From positions 1-23,118 of the IMG/VR virus record IMGVR_UViG_3300040801_003220: a DNA stretch of 23,118 bases; one strand, 5' to 3'. The translations under genes were made by a program, and so were the position numbers. The notes beneath the pieces are model-generated. The model ran no database searches and was not told the origin of the DNA. It saw only the letters and a program-made list of their open reading frames with translations. Shown in pieces: positions 9,066 through 15,481 of the stretch. The stretch's first letter is position 1. Every line of letters starts with the position of its first letter. The stretch comes from a virus.

Positions 9066-9824
9066 ATGAGTCTTGACAATTTGAATCTTCCGTCCGATGT
9101 GGCTGAAGAAAATACTGACACCCTTCCTGGTACGGGCAGCTACCTACTGGACACGGGTGTGTACGACATGATCTGTAAACTGGCATACAAAAGCGAAAGC
9201 CGTGGTGGAGCTACTGCCATCAACTTCCGCTTTGAAACGCCTGATGGTTCCAAGAGCCACCGTGAAACAATCTACGTTACTTCTGGTCGAGCCAAAGGTC
9301 AGAAGCCCACGTACACTGATCGTAAGACGGGTGAAGAGCGTCCTCTTCCAGGCTTTACTGCAGCCAATGAAATCTCACTGGCACTGACGGGCAAGAAGCT
9401 GGGCCAGCTTCAAACGGAAGAAAAGACTGTCAAGCTGTGGAATTACGATGCTGGCGAAGAAGTCCCCACTCCGGGAACAGAAGTCATCATGGAAATGGTT
9501 GGCAAGCCCTGTAAACTGGGCATCATTCTGAAGCGTGAAAACAAAAACGTGAACAACGGTACTCAAGATGCTCCTAAGTGGGAGCCGGGTCCGGACATGC
9601 GTGAGTTCAATGAAATTAACAAAGCATTCAATGCTGATGGTCTGACCTCTACTGAAGTCAAGGCTGGTGAAGGCAATGGTGAGTTTCTCGAACGCTGGCA
9701 GGCCCGCTTCCCGTCAGATTACGTTGACGAAAAGAACTGGAACCCTGCCCTTGCTGAACAGGCTACTGCAGCTTCAGAACCGGCACTTCCTACTCCGGCT
9801 GAAGATGACGACCTGTTTGCATGA
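9066..9824 (+). CDS. SSB-like phage single-stranded DNA-binding protein
   Basis: 252 residues with TAGGAGAG upstream. It lies directly between a Sak4-like ATPase and a RuvC-like resolvase, the usual place of phage SSBs of this class. The first 150 residues look beta-rich with charged loops, consistent with an OB fold. A linker of Ala/Pro/Glu leads to an acidic tip ending EDDDLFA, which imitates the partner-binding tail of bacterial SSB (acidic residues then a Phe). The fold itself is inferred, not visible as a motif. Its last codons overlap the next start by ATGA. Confidence 0.75.
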   Translation: MSLDNLNLPSDVAEENTDTLPGTGSYLLDTGVYDMICKLAYKSESRGGATAINFRFETPDGSKSHRETIYVTSGRAKGQKPTYTDRKTGEERPLPGFTAANEISLALTGKKLGQLQTEEKTVKLWNYDAGEEVPTPGTEVIMEMVGKPCKLGIILKRENKNVNNGTQDAPKWEPGPDMREFNEINKAFNADGLTSTEVKAGEGNGEFLERWQARFPSDYVDEKNWNPALAEQATAASEPALPTPAEDDDLFA

Positions 9825-10303
9825 ACATCGTTGCAATTGATCCAGGAAAAACTGGAGCAATCTGTGTGCTAAAAGAAGAGGGGCCTGTGTTTTATCAGGC
9901 CCCTTTTTCTATGGAGTCTTTTCAAAAAGCATTGCAGTTTCTGAGTGCTGAAACATGCCATTTTAGTTATTTTGTAATTGAAGATGTACATTCTCTTTAT
10001 GGAATGTCTGCAAAAAGTAACTTTCAATTTGGCCGAAACTTAGGCTTTTGTGAAGCTCTTTTAGCTTATTTTTCTACAAAAATTCATTATCTACAGCCTA
10101 AAAAATGGCAACAGTACGTAGAAATTAAGTTTCCTAAAGGTTCTAAAACTGCAGATAAAAAGCGGATTACCTACGAGAGAGCTATTGGCCTTTATCCTGA
10201 AGCTGAGCTACATGGACCTAAAGGCGGTCTGCTTGACGGTAGGTGCGATGCCCTTATGATTGCTCACGCTTTCAAAATCTATCTGGAGAATTCAAATGTT
10301 TGA
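9821..10303 (+). CDS. RuvC-like Holliday junction resolvase
   Basis: 160 residues, close to bacterial RuvC. The RNase H-fold catalytic set is visible: D7 in IVAIDPGKTGA, E54 in FVIED, and D139/D143 in LDGRCDALMIAHA. A basic middle segment (about residues 94-118) is suited to junction DNA. It would resolve branched intermediates before packaging. It starts within the SSB-like stop (ATGA, 9821-9824). A terminator-like hairpin covers codons 20-28. Base use becomes more AT-rich from here on compared with the SSB-like gene. Confidence 0.9.
   Translation: MNIVAIDPGKTGAICVLKEEGPVFYQAPFSMESFQKALQFLSAETCHFSYFVIEDVHSLYGMSAKSNFQFGRNLGFCEALLAYFSTKIHYLQPKKWQQYVEIKFPKGSKTADKKRITYERAIGLYPEAELHGPKGGLLDGRCDALMIAHAFKIYLENSNV
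9879..9909 (+). terminator. Terminator-like hairpin inside the resolvase gene
   Basis: AGGGGCCTG (9879-9887) pairs perfectly with CAGGCCCCT (9896-9904) around an eight-base loop, and TTTTTC follows. It has every mark of a rho-independent terminator but sits in codons 20-28 of an intact frame. It may end part of the transcription from the strongly expressed SSB-like gene, with ribosomes reducing its effect. Confidence 0.55.
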
Positions 10304-10583
10304 AGCAATTACAGGAATCTTTTTTGGCTTTTTTGGCTTCTTTGCTGCGCTAGTTTTCGTATTTTTTATTGGTGTGAGCATTGTCTATTTCTACAAACGA
10401 AACAAAATTATCAAAGGTCTTGTTAGAAAAGGCATGCCTAAGAAAGTAGCTAAAAATCTTCTGGATCAGGTTCCAGGTAACGTTCTTGCAGACTATTCAG
10501 CAGACGAAATGGTAAGTAACTTGTTCCGGCAATGGAACATTTCTTCTATGGCAGCTGAGTGGGATGTAGGATCATGGCGCTGA
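10296..10583 (+). CDS. Small membrane protein, 95 aa
   Basis: The ATG at 10296 is preferred over an in-frame codon at 10260 because CTGGAGAA lies just upstream. It overlaps the resolvase stop by eight bases. Residues 5-33 are a long Phe-rich hydrophobic stretch, a clear membrane helix, followed by a basic cluster (KRNK) and a soluble helical tail of about 55 residues. This is an N-terminal anchor with a cytoplasmic domain. It matches no family I know. Confidence 0.75.
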   Translation: MFEAITGIFFGFFGFFAALVFVFFIGVSIVYFYKRNKIIKGLVRKGMPKKVAKNLLDQVPGNVLADYSADEMVSNLFRQWNISSMAAEWDVGSWR

Positions 10584-10870
10584 GACGCTCTAGGCGGCCT
10601 CCCAGGCCATCTAAATGGAGAACGAAGGCAAAGCCCTTAGGTGAACCTAAATACAACGTAGGGGACCGTATAGACGCTTGCGTTGTAGACATGTACCGAG
10701 GACATTCTGCTGTTGTTCCAGGAGATGGTCGAAGATTGGCTGTAGAACATCATTGGTACGAGTGTAATTGCGATTGTGGAAATCGCACCATTCGTACCCA
10801 ACAACAACTTAATGACACTCGTCGCAGAAACGCCTGTGATGAATGTCTTTCAAAACCAAAGGACCAATAA
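10574..10870 (+). CDS. Small basic protein with zinc-binding cysteines, 98 aa
   Basis: The ATG at 10574 has TAGGA upstream and overlaps the membrane-protein gene by ten bases. The first 25 residues are Arg/Pro-rich. The C-terminal half carries CNCDCG, then about 20 residues later CDEC, a spacing that fits a treble-clef or ribbon-type zinc site. A nucleic-acid-binding role is plausible from charge and cysteines but not shown. It runs into the next gene by a TAATG junction. Confidence 0.7.
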   Translation: MALRRSRRPPRPSKWRTKAKPLGEPKYNVGDRIDACVVDMYRGHSAVVPGDGRRLAVEHHWYECNCDCGNRTIRTQQQLNDTRRRNACDECLSKPKDQ

Positions 10871-11124
10871 TGCGTATCCAACTGAATGAAGAAGAAATCA
10901 CCCGAGGAGTAATTGCTTTTCTTACTGAACAGGGTGTTGAAATCAACGGCGAAGTCAGTGTTGACTTCTCTATGAAGCGTTCTCCTTCTGCCCTTCAGGC
11001 AGAGGTTGTTATCAACGAAGTTGCTTCACTTGCTCAGGAAGAAGTTCCTGCAATTGAATCTAATCCAGAATCTGATATTGTTGTTGAAGACGACGACGAA
11101 GATTCAACGGATCTTTTTGATTAA
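10870..11124 (+). CDS. Acidic-tailed small protein, 84 aa
   Basis: The ATG overlaps the previous TAA by one base and has AAAGGA upstream. The first 50 residues look like a small alpha/beta domain. The last 25 are acidic and end EDSTDLFD, closely recalling the EDDDLFA tip of the SSB-like protein nearby. The shared tip suggests both bind the same partner; that is an inference. The family is unknown to me. Confidence 0.7.
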   Translation: MRIQLNEEEITRGVIAFLTEQGVEINGEVSVDFSMKRSPSALQAEVVINEVASLAQEEVPAIESNPESDIVVEDDDEDSTDLFD

Positions 11125-11131
11125 TTGTGGG

Positions 11132-11173
11132 AGGGAGAGCCTACGGCTAACGCCTGCGGCTCTCCCTTTCTTT
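11132..11173 (+). terminator. Terminator after the acidic-tailed gene
   Basis: AGGGAGAGCC (11132-11141) pairs with GGCTCTCCCT (11158-11167) over ten base pairs around a 16-base loop, followed by TTCTTT. It fills the only gap between the flanking genes and is a likely rho-independent terminator. The next ribosome site lies just past it. Confidence 0.65.
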
Positions 11174-11183
11174 GGAGAATAAT

Positions 11184-11510
11184 ATGGACAACTTTGAAAA
11201 AGAAGCAGCGGAACTTAAAGTTCGATTGACAATTGCTCAAAACTTGATGCACCAAGTATCAATGTCTCTTGTAGAAATTGCTAAAAGTGTACAAAGCTAC
11301 GCTACTGTTACCACTACTTTTCTACAGGATAACCTTGATTACCCTGACGGCTTTGATCCTGAAGAGTATGCGAAAAGTATTTTGGAACCCCTCATCGAAG
11401 AAGAAATTGATGTTCCTGAACCTTCAGATGAATGGGTAGACGAACAAGCACAGCGTCAGCAAGCTTGGGAAGAAGAACAATTAGAGTTTGAATTTCCTGA
11501 AAATGATTGA
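11184..11510 (+). CDS. Acidic helical protein, 108 aa
   Basis: The ATG at 11184 has TGGAGAA upstream; an upstream in-frame TTG at 11172 would place the start inside the ribosome site, so it is rejected. The N-terminal half is a long helix with regular hydrophobic spacing, possibly coiled coil. The C-terminal half is strongly acidic (EEEID, EEEQLEFEF). No catalytic motif is seen. Function unknown; the acidic tail could be a protein- or DNA-mimic surface. Confidence 0.72.
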   Translation: MDNFEKEAAELKVRLTIAQNLMHQVSMSLVEIAKSVQSYATVTTTFLQDNLDYPDGFDPEEYAKSILEPLIEEEIDVPEPSDEWVDEQAQRQQAWEEEQLEFEFPEND

Positions 11511-11868
11511 GCAAGGTGTGTCTTCTCTAACAGCTGCGTTTATTGGTCAAATGCTTAACGTCATACAGCACCGTAACAAAGAAGATCCTATTAAGCTAAA
11601 AATCATCTCAAGCTCTACAGCTGAAGATGCACTCAAAAACAGCATTGACGAGTTGATAGATTGGTTTGCTCGAGAGGCTCCTAATATTCAGGTAGTCAGA
11701 TCGATAGCTACTTCTATTCTTTACGAAGATGAAATTGTCAGCTTTATGGATCACGAAATAGGCTTTGAGTTGATTTGGGAAAATGATTCAGTAATGATTT
11801 CTTCTAGCCTCAGTTTGCCACCATCTCGATGTGACTGGCATTCGTTTGCACCAGAGATGCTTCAATGA
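11503..11868 (+). CDS. Unknown protein, 121 aa
   Basis: The most likely start is the ATG at 11503, which overlaps the previous stop (ATGATTGA). Its ribosome site is weak, so coupling to the previous gene is likely. It is soluble, mildly acidic and mixed alpha/beta, with a Trp-Glu-Asn-Asp segment near residue 93 and no recognised motif. It ends in an ATGA overlap with a tiny membrane-protein gene. Confidence 0.7.
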   Translation: MIEQGVSSLTAAFIGQMLNVIQHRNKEDPIKLKIISSSTAEDALKNSIDELIDWFAREAPNIQVVRSIATSILYEDEIVSFMDHEIGFELIWENDSVMISSSLSLPPSRCDWHSFAPEMLQ

Positions 11869-12002
11869 CTAAACTAGCTGTGCTTATGGGAACACTTTCC
11901 CTTATTGCAATTGTGGGGTTTGATTATGACCCGGCAGCTGTATTTGTAGGGGTACTTGTTATCTCTGCAGCCATTGGGTATTTAGCTTCTAAGTACCGTT
12001 AA
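11865..12002 (+). CDS. Tiny membrane protein, 45 aa
   Basis: The ATG at 11865 overlaps the previous TGA (ATGA). Residues 4-18 and 23-41 are two hydrophobic stretches separated by an Asp-Tyr-Asp-Pro turn, with a basic end (SKYR), so it is probably a two-helix hairpin in the inner membrane. Its size would suit a small holin-like or regulatory membrane peptide, but no lysis gene is near and I assign no function. Confidence 0.6.
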   Translation: MTKLAVLMGTLSLIAIVGFDYDPAAVFVGVLVISAAIGYLASKYR

Positions 12003-12020
12003 CCCACTAAGAGAGGATTT

Positions 12021-12230
12021 ATGACTCCAGTACATATTATCGATGCTTTTGGTCCCATTGAGGGCTACGTTTTTGTGATTAAGGCTCGCAATGGCCGTGA
12101 CCTTGTAGAATCTTCAAACGTCTACACTCGTAAGCGTGATGCTGTACGTGCAGCTCGTCTTTTTGTAAAAAGCTACATGAACAGTGTGGCTGACATCTAT
12201 GACAACACTGTCTTGTCTATTGCAGCATAA
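12021..12230 (+). CDS. Small unknown protein, 69 aa
   Basis: The ATG has GAGAGGA seven bases upstream. The protein is soluble and rather basic, with alternating strands early and a helix (about residues 38-56) rich in Arg and Ala. No motif is recognised. It is the last gene before a 220-base noncoding stretch holding several hairpins and a terminator, so it probably ends an operon. Confidence 0.7.
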   Translation: MTPVHIIDAFGPIEGYVFVIKARNGRDLVESSNVYTRKRDAVRAARLFVKSYMNSVADIYDNTVLSIAA

Positions 12231-12401
12231 CTATCCGGAGGTGTAACCAGTAACACCGGCTTGCCTTGCAAATTTTGATCCAACCTCTGTTTATATCTCA
12301 CATACAGCAAGCACTGTCCCTGTGCACGACTACAAGTTAATTTGATCAAAGGTATAAGCAAACATTGCTGGACCCCTGTGCGAGCAGGGGGATCATTTTA
12401 T
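12231..12401 (+). other. Structured noncoding stretch, possible small RNA or leader
   Basis: No credible gene fits here. Hairpins visible: GGTGT with ACACC (near 12240-12258); GCAC 12311-12314 with GTGC 12322-12325; AGCAA 12357-12361 with TTGCT 12365-12369; and CCCCTG 12373-12378 with CAGGGG 12385-12390 followed by GATCATTTT. An earlier CAGCAA (12305-12310) can also pair with TTGCTG (12365-12370), so two folds compete. A terminator follows directly. I tested it for a tRNA cloverleaf and found none. Confidence 0.4.
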
Positions 12402-12434
12402 AAGCTTGTTCAATAATCTTGAACAGGCTTTTTT
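12402..12434 (+). terminator. Terminator before the MazG-like gene
   Basis: AAGCTTGTTCA (12402-12412) pairs with TGAACAGGCTT (12420-12430), eleven pairs with one G-T, around a seven-base loop, then TTTT. A convincing rho-independent terminator that closes the preceding noncoding stretch; it also shows that a longer MazG start at 12406 is unlikely. Confidence 0.75.
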
Positions 12435-12453
12435 ACTGAACAGAGGAACTATT

Positions 12454-12792
12454 ATGTCCCGCTACACCTTTGACGAATATTCCCTTGTAGCCAGTACTAC
12501 TGCTATCTATCCTGCAGCTGGCTCGGGTTTGCTTAAACCTCTTTCTTATGTTGCCCTTGGCCTTTGTGGTGAAGCAGGCGAAATCGCAGAAAAAATTAAA
12601 AAGAACATTCGTGATGGTACTCCTGTAGACAAAGAAGCCCTTACTAAGGAACTTGGTGACGTGCTTTGGTACATCAACGCATTGTGCAAAGAGCTGGACA
12701 TCAGTCTGGATCTCGTTGCTAAAACAAACGTTGCAAAGCTGCTGGACCGCCAGGAACGAAACAAGCTTCAAGGTTCAGGAGATAACCGATGA
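12454..12792 (+). CDS. MazG-like nucleotide pyrophosphohydrolase
   Basis: 112 residues from the ATG at 12454, chosen because GAGGA lies seven bases upstream and the in-frame start at 12406 falls inside the terminator. The metal-binding pattern is clear: [13 protein letters not shown] (E40, E43, E46) and [10 protein letters not shown] (E66, D69), the ExxE...ExxD signature of the all-alpha NTP pyrophosphatase superfamily. Such enzymes cut (d)NTPs to monophosphates. Phage copies may clean nucleotide pools or lower alarmone levels; which applies here is open. It overlaps the next gene by ATGA. Confidence 0.9.
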   Translation: MSRYTFDEYSLVASTTAIYPAAGSGLLKPLSYVALGLCGEAGEIAEKIKKNIRDGTPVDKEALTKELGDVLWYINALCKELDISLDLVAKTNVAKLLDRQERNKLQGSGDNR

Positions 12793-13115
12793 AATCTGAA
12801 ACTGTGATCCAAGTCACAGAGAATCGTCGAATCGTTTCTTACGCATATGGTTGGAGGCTGGAAATTCTCAGAATTCCTGAGAAATCTTCTAAAAATAATC
12901 CCAATATGGAACCTTCTTGGGTAGAAGATCGTCCTGCTTATCCAGCAACCTTGTCTCACGGGCTCTCTATGCTCCTAGAACGCCTTTTCGCAGAAGAGGG
13001 GAACATGGACCTATCTGAAGTGCCAAAACGTATTGAGGAGGCTCTCACGGCCTTACAGCAGTGTGATGGCATTGCACGGGAAATGGGTAAACCCCAGGTG
13101 GAGTTCAAAAAATGA
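12789..13115 (+). CDS. Unknown protein, 108 aa
   Basis: It starts in the MazG-like stop (ATGA), with TTCAGGAGAT upstream. The N-terminal half is strand-like with several aromatic residues; the C-terminal half is helical and charged. There are no cysteine clusters, nucleotide-binding motifs or membrane segments beyond single cysteines. It is sandwiched by ATGA overlaps between two nucleotide-hydrolase genes, so it may work with them. I do not recognise it. Confidence 0.72.
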   Translation: MKSETVIQVTENRRIVSYAYGWRLEILRIPEKSSKNNPNMEPSWVEDRPAYPATLSHGLSMLLERLFAEEGNMDLSEVPKRIEEALTALQQCDGIAREMGKPQVEFKK

Positions 13116-13657
13116 AACCTTTAACTAAAACTGCAGTTGGAGATGTTTCCAGTACTGACATTGGCTCAGCTGCTCGAGACAATGGCGGCAAATTACAATG
13201 GGGCTTAAACCTATTTCGTAATCTTTTTCCTGTGCTTGGCACAAAAGCTACTCAAAGATTTCTTCCTTATATGGCAGATTTTCAAGAAGACCCTAGCCTA
13301 GAAACCGCTAATGCTCTTATCAGAGCTGTCTATATTTTGGCAGACAACTTAGGTTATCTTTCTACCCAACAGTTGTATGAAGATACGACTCGCGTTTGGG
13401 AACGAGGTGCTGTTAAATATTCGGCCTGGAATTGGGCTTCAGGACAACCTTGGTCAGTGCCTCTAGATTCGATGTTTCGTCATCTTCTTGCTATTTCTAA
13501 TGGCGAAAGCATAGATATTGAAAGTAAATTACCACACGTTGCTCACATACTTTGTAATGCAATTATGCTTTACCATTTTGTTGAGCATTATCCGCAGCTA
13601 AATGATCTGCCTCCTCAGCATTTCTTTGATGTTGCATCCCCAGAAGATGCCTCTTAA
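13112..13657 (+). CDS. dATP/dGTP diphosphohydrolase-like protein (DUF5664 type)
   Basis: 181 residues. The family pattern is visible: DNGGKLQWGL near residue 29, then after an insert of about 70 residues VWERGAVKYSAWNW, RHLLAISNGESID and LPHVAHILCNAIML. This is the DUF5664/dGTP_diPhyd_N layout, related to the MazZ enzyme of 2-aminoadenine phages but also common in ordinary phages. It probably hydrolyses a purine dNTP. The long segment between the first motif and the rest is helical and unusual for the family as I know it. It overlaps the upstream stop by ATGA. Confidence 0.8.
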   Translation: MKPLTKTAVGDVSSTDIGSAARDNGGKLQWGLNLFRNLFPVLGTKATQRFLPYMADFQEDPSLETANALIRAVYILADNLGYLSTQQLYEDTTRVWERGAVKYSAWNWASGQPWSVPLDSMFRHLLAISNGESIDIESKLPHVAHILCNAIMLYHFVEHYPQLNDLPPQHFFDVASPEDAS

Positions 13658-13681
13658 TCTTCTCACTGCATAGGAGTACTT

Positions 13682-13804
13682 ATGACTTATCCAGAAGCTG
13701 TTGCAAAATTGCTTGTTACGCTTCTGCAAGGGGCCTTCATTGCTGCTGCAATGATTGGCGGAATCTATCTTTTAGTATGGTTTATAGGGAAAATTAGCGA
13801 ATGA
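13682..13804 (+). CDS. Tiny membrane protein, 40 aa
   Basis: The ATG at 13682 has TAGGAGT upstream. Residues 9-35 form one long hydrophobic helix (LLVTLLQGAF through YLLVWFIG), ending in a basic-acidic tip. It ends with ATGA, overlapping the next tiny gene, so the two form a pair. Function unknown. Confidence 0.6.
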   Translation: MTYPEAVAKLLVTLLQGAFIAAAMIGGIYLLVWFIGKISE

Positions 13805-13947
13805 GTGAATACGATTTTGAATACCTCGAGCATCTAATAACTCAAGTTTTAGAAGGGGAACTCGATGTAGAAGAATCTGTCTCAGCTTTTCGGAGACACC
13901 TCATCGCTGAACACGGGGAAATTCCTGAACCTATCTTTGGTGACTAG
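13801..13947 (+). CDS. Tiny acidic protein, 48 aa
   Basis: It starts at the ATGA overlap with the preceding membrane peptide gene. It is acidic and helical, with two Arg at residues 31-32 and a Pro-Glu-Pro C-terminus. No motif. Its stop codon lies inside an inverted repeat next to a TATAAT box. Confidence 0.55.
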   Translation: MSEYDFEYLEHLITQVLEGELDVEESVSAFRRHLIAEHGEIPEPIFGD

Positions 13948-13964
13948 CCAAACTTGGCTATAAT
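13945..13964 (+). promoter_or_regulatory. Inverted repeat overlapping a TATAAT box
   Basis: TAGCCAA (13945-13951), two bases, TTGGCTA (13954-13960), then TATAAT at 13959-13964 sharing bases with the right arm. No good -35 box sits at 16-18 bases upstream (TTGGTG at 13937-13942 is the nearest). The layout suggests a promoter for the phosphoesterase with an operator over the -10 region, but this is inferred. Confidence 0.4.
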
Positions 13965-13996
13965 GCCTCAACTGAAAATGAGCATTCGTCCCTAAA

Positions 13997-14014
13997 CCTT
14001 TGGGGGGTCAAAGG
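13997..14014 (+). promoter_or_regulatory. Hairpin that hides the phosphoesterase ribosome site
   Basis: CCTTTG (13997-14002) pairs with CAAAGG (14009-14014) around a six-base loop. The right arm contains most of the AAGGA ribosome site (14011-14015) for the ATG at 14022. Folding would block translation initiation, so this could be a translational switch or thermosensor. Confidence 0.45.
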
Positions 14015-14021
14015 ACAGTTT

Positions 14022-14879
14022 ATGCAAACTCATTTATTGATACCGGATACTCAGGTTAAACCCGGAGTTCCGCTAGATCATTTGTATTGGCTAAGCCAAT
14101 TTATTGTTGAGCACAAACCTGATGTGATTATCCATATCGGTGATCACTACGATTTTCCAAGTCTTAGTCTTTACGATAAGAACAAGAAATCGTTTGAAGG
14201 ACGGAGATATAAAAATGATGTAGAGGCCGGTAACACCGGCCTCGAAATCATTGAAGAGGCTCCAAAGCATTACAATCAAATGCAAAGGATCAACAAAAAG
14301 GCTCAGTATTTGCCTCGTAAAGTGTGGACCATGGGTAACCATGAATACCGCTCTGATCGAATCGCAGAAGAAAGTCCGGAACTTTCAGGAACTGTCGGTA
14401 CTGAAGAGATTCAGGAGTACTGGGAAAAGAAAGGATGGGAAGTGCATCCTTTCAGAGAAGCAGTAGATATTGATGGTGTCTGGTATTGTCATTTTATGCC
14501 TAACCCTTTCACAGGTAATCCTTGGGGCGGAACAATTGACAATCGATTGAAGCAGGTTGGTAATAGTTTTACCATGGGACACCAACAAGCGTTTATGTAC
14601 GGTCAACGCCAAGTTGGTAGAAAAATACAACATGGATTGGTAGCAGGGTCGTTCTACCTTCACGATGAATCGTATAAAGGTCCAGATGGATCTTCCGTTG
14701 TAAGTGGTAACAACCACTGGCGAGGAATCGTTTTGAAAAATGAAGTGGCAGATGGGCAATATTGCCTTGATGTCTGGGACATGAATAGGCTTTGTCGTAA
14801 ATACAGCGGAGCAGATTCAATTCAAGAATACCTTGCGGAAACATACCCAGAGACTAAATTTACTCTGGCGGTTGCTTAA
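14022..14879 (+). CDS. Calcineurin-like metallophosphoesterase
   Basis: 285 residues. The two-metal motifs appear in order: IPDTQ (D9), IHIGDHYD (D41), MGNHE (residues 104-108), a CHF histidine, and MGHQQ later on. This is the metallophosphoesterase set (D-x-GD-GNHE-H-GH) with Gln/Thr in place of the usual first His. Phage members are often of uncertain substrate: nucleic acid ends, cyclic nucleotides or phosphoprotein are all possible. The ribosome site can be masked by a hairpin, and a perfect nine-pair hairpin (GAGGCCGGT/ACCGGCCTC, 14223-14243) lies within codons 68-74. Confidence 0.88.
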   Translation: MQTHLLIPDTQVKPGVPLDHLYWLSQFIVEHKPDVIIHIGDHYDFPSLSLYDKNKKSFEGRRYKNDVEAGNTGLEIIEEAPKHYNQMQRINKKAQYLPRKVWTMGNHEYRSDRIAEESPELSGTVGTEEIQEYWEKKGWEVHPFREAVDIDGVWYCHFMPNPFTGNPWGGTIDNRLKQVGNSFTMGHQQAFMYGQRQVGRKIQHGLVAGSFYLHDESYKGPDGSSVVSGNNHWRGIVLKNEVADGQYCLDVWDMNRLCRKYSGADSIQEYLAETYPETKFTLAVA

Positions 14880-15021
14880 TCCCCCCTACAGGCAGGAGTA
14901 CGCTCCCTCCTCAGTAACCATGTTGTTCCGTGTGGTGCCTGGTCAACGGAACACTAATATGAAAGTACTTATGGCTGAGCAATGGGGCTAGATTGATTGC
15001 TTTACATAGGAGAAAACCCAA
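14880..15021 (+). other. Noncoding gap with inverted repeat
   Basis: TGTTCCGT (14924-14931) and ACGGAACA (14946-14953) form an eight-pair stem with a 14-base loop, and GGAG-TACG-CTCC lies just before it (14896-14907). No T tract follows, so this is not a typical terminator. A 23-codon frame (14920-14991) overlaps the repeat but lacks a ribosome site. Nothing else is seen. Confidence 0.35.
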
Positions 15022-15192
15022 ATGGTAACTGTTCGTAAATACGCTGCTTACGCTTTTTTCTGGATTGGGCATGCTTTCTCTAGAATTGGAGATGCTTCTT
15101 TTTGGCTTTATCAAAAGTCAATGTTGTTTTCTACTAGACTCCAGGGCAAAGGTGAAGGCCCTTGGGATAGTGTAGAAACTGAAAAAGAATAA
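15022..15192 (+). CDS. Small unknown protein, 56 aa
   Basis: The ATG at 15022 has ATAGGAGAAAA upstream. The protein is aromatic and moderately hydrophobic in residues 8-36 (YAFFWIG, SFWLYQ), interrupted by charged residues, so it is more likely a membrane-surface helix than a full span. The C-terminus is acidic (SVETEKE). It ends just before the tmRNA gene; its frame may contain the tmRNA promoter. Confidence 0.6.
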   Translation: MVTVRKYAAYAFFWIGHAFSRIGDASFWLYQKSMLFSTRLQGKGEGPWDSVETEKE

Positions 15193-15273
15193 TCGAATTC
15201 GTTGGCAAGTATGACTGTATGACGTGAACTGAAAACATTGTGGACGCGGGTTCGATTCCCGCCACCTCCACCA

Positions 15274-15349
15274 AAAGCACTTTCTGAGTGGAATGCGATA
15301 GCTACAAAATTCTGCGAGATACTCTAGCTAAGTAGAAAGTGCTTCTGAT
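15274..15349 (+). other. Intervening segment of the permuted tmRNA precursor
   Basis: It lies between the encoded CCA and the 5' G of the coding piece. AAGCACTTTCT (15275-15285) is exactly complementary to AGAAAGTGCTT (15334-15344), so the precursor folds with the two acceptor strands brought together. In two-piece tmRNAs this segment is cut away, leaving two RNAs held by base pairing; that processing is inferred here. Confidence 0.85.
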
Positions 15350-15433
15350 GGGGGTGTCTAGGTTTCGACATGGTGTGGAAGGAACATTGACAGTCCGAGG
15401 TGGTGCCTCGTTAAACAGCCAAAACCAATAGTC

Positions 15434-15481
15434 GCTAATGATGACTACTACGAGAGTAACGTACTGCCCATGGCAGCATGA
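15434..15481 (+). other. tmRNA tag reading frame
   Basis: The resume codon GCT at 15434 follows AATAGTC, as in E. coli tmRNA. The frame reads ANDDYYESNVLPMAA and stops at TGA 15479-15481. It starts AND like most tags and ends in Ala-Ala, as needed for ClpXP-type recognition. At 15 residues it is longer than the E. coli tag. A P5-like hairpin, CTGCC-CAT-GGCAG (15464-15476), precedes the stop. Confidence 0.9.

Noticed and set aside
9066-9095. A sigma-70 promoter from TTGACA at the SSB-like start
   Set aside because: The hexamer lies inside the coding sequence and no -10 box follows at a suitable distance.
12290-12400. A degenerate tRNA
   Set aside because: CAGCAA and TTGCTG could pair as an acceptor, but no T loop, anticodon stem or CCA is present.
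12406-12453. Longer N-terminus for the MazG-like protein
   Set aside because: The extra codons lie in a rho-independent terminator hairpin, and the MazG homology starts after the ATG at 12454.
14920-14991. A 23-residue gene
   Set aside because: It has no ribosome site and overlaps an inverted repeat; nothing supports translation.
15241-15273. A tRNA gene, from the perfect T arm and CCA end
   Set aside because: There is no anticodon arm or D arm upstream; the matching acceptor strand lies downstream at 15350 with tmRNA pseudoknot 1 and a tag frame, so it is the 3' piece of a permuted tmRNA.
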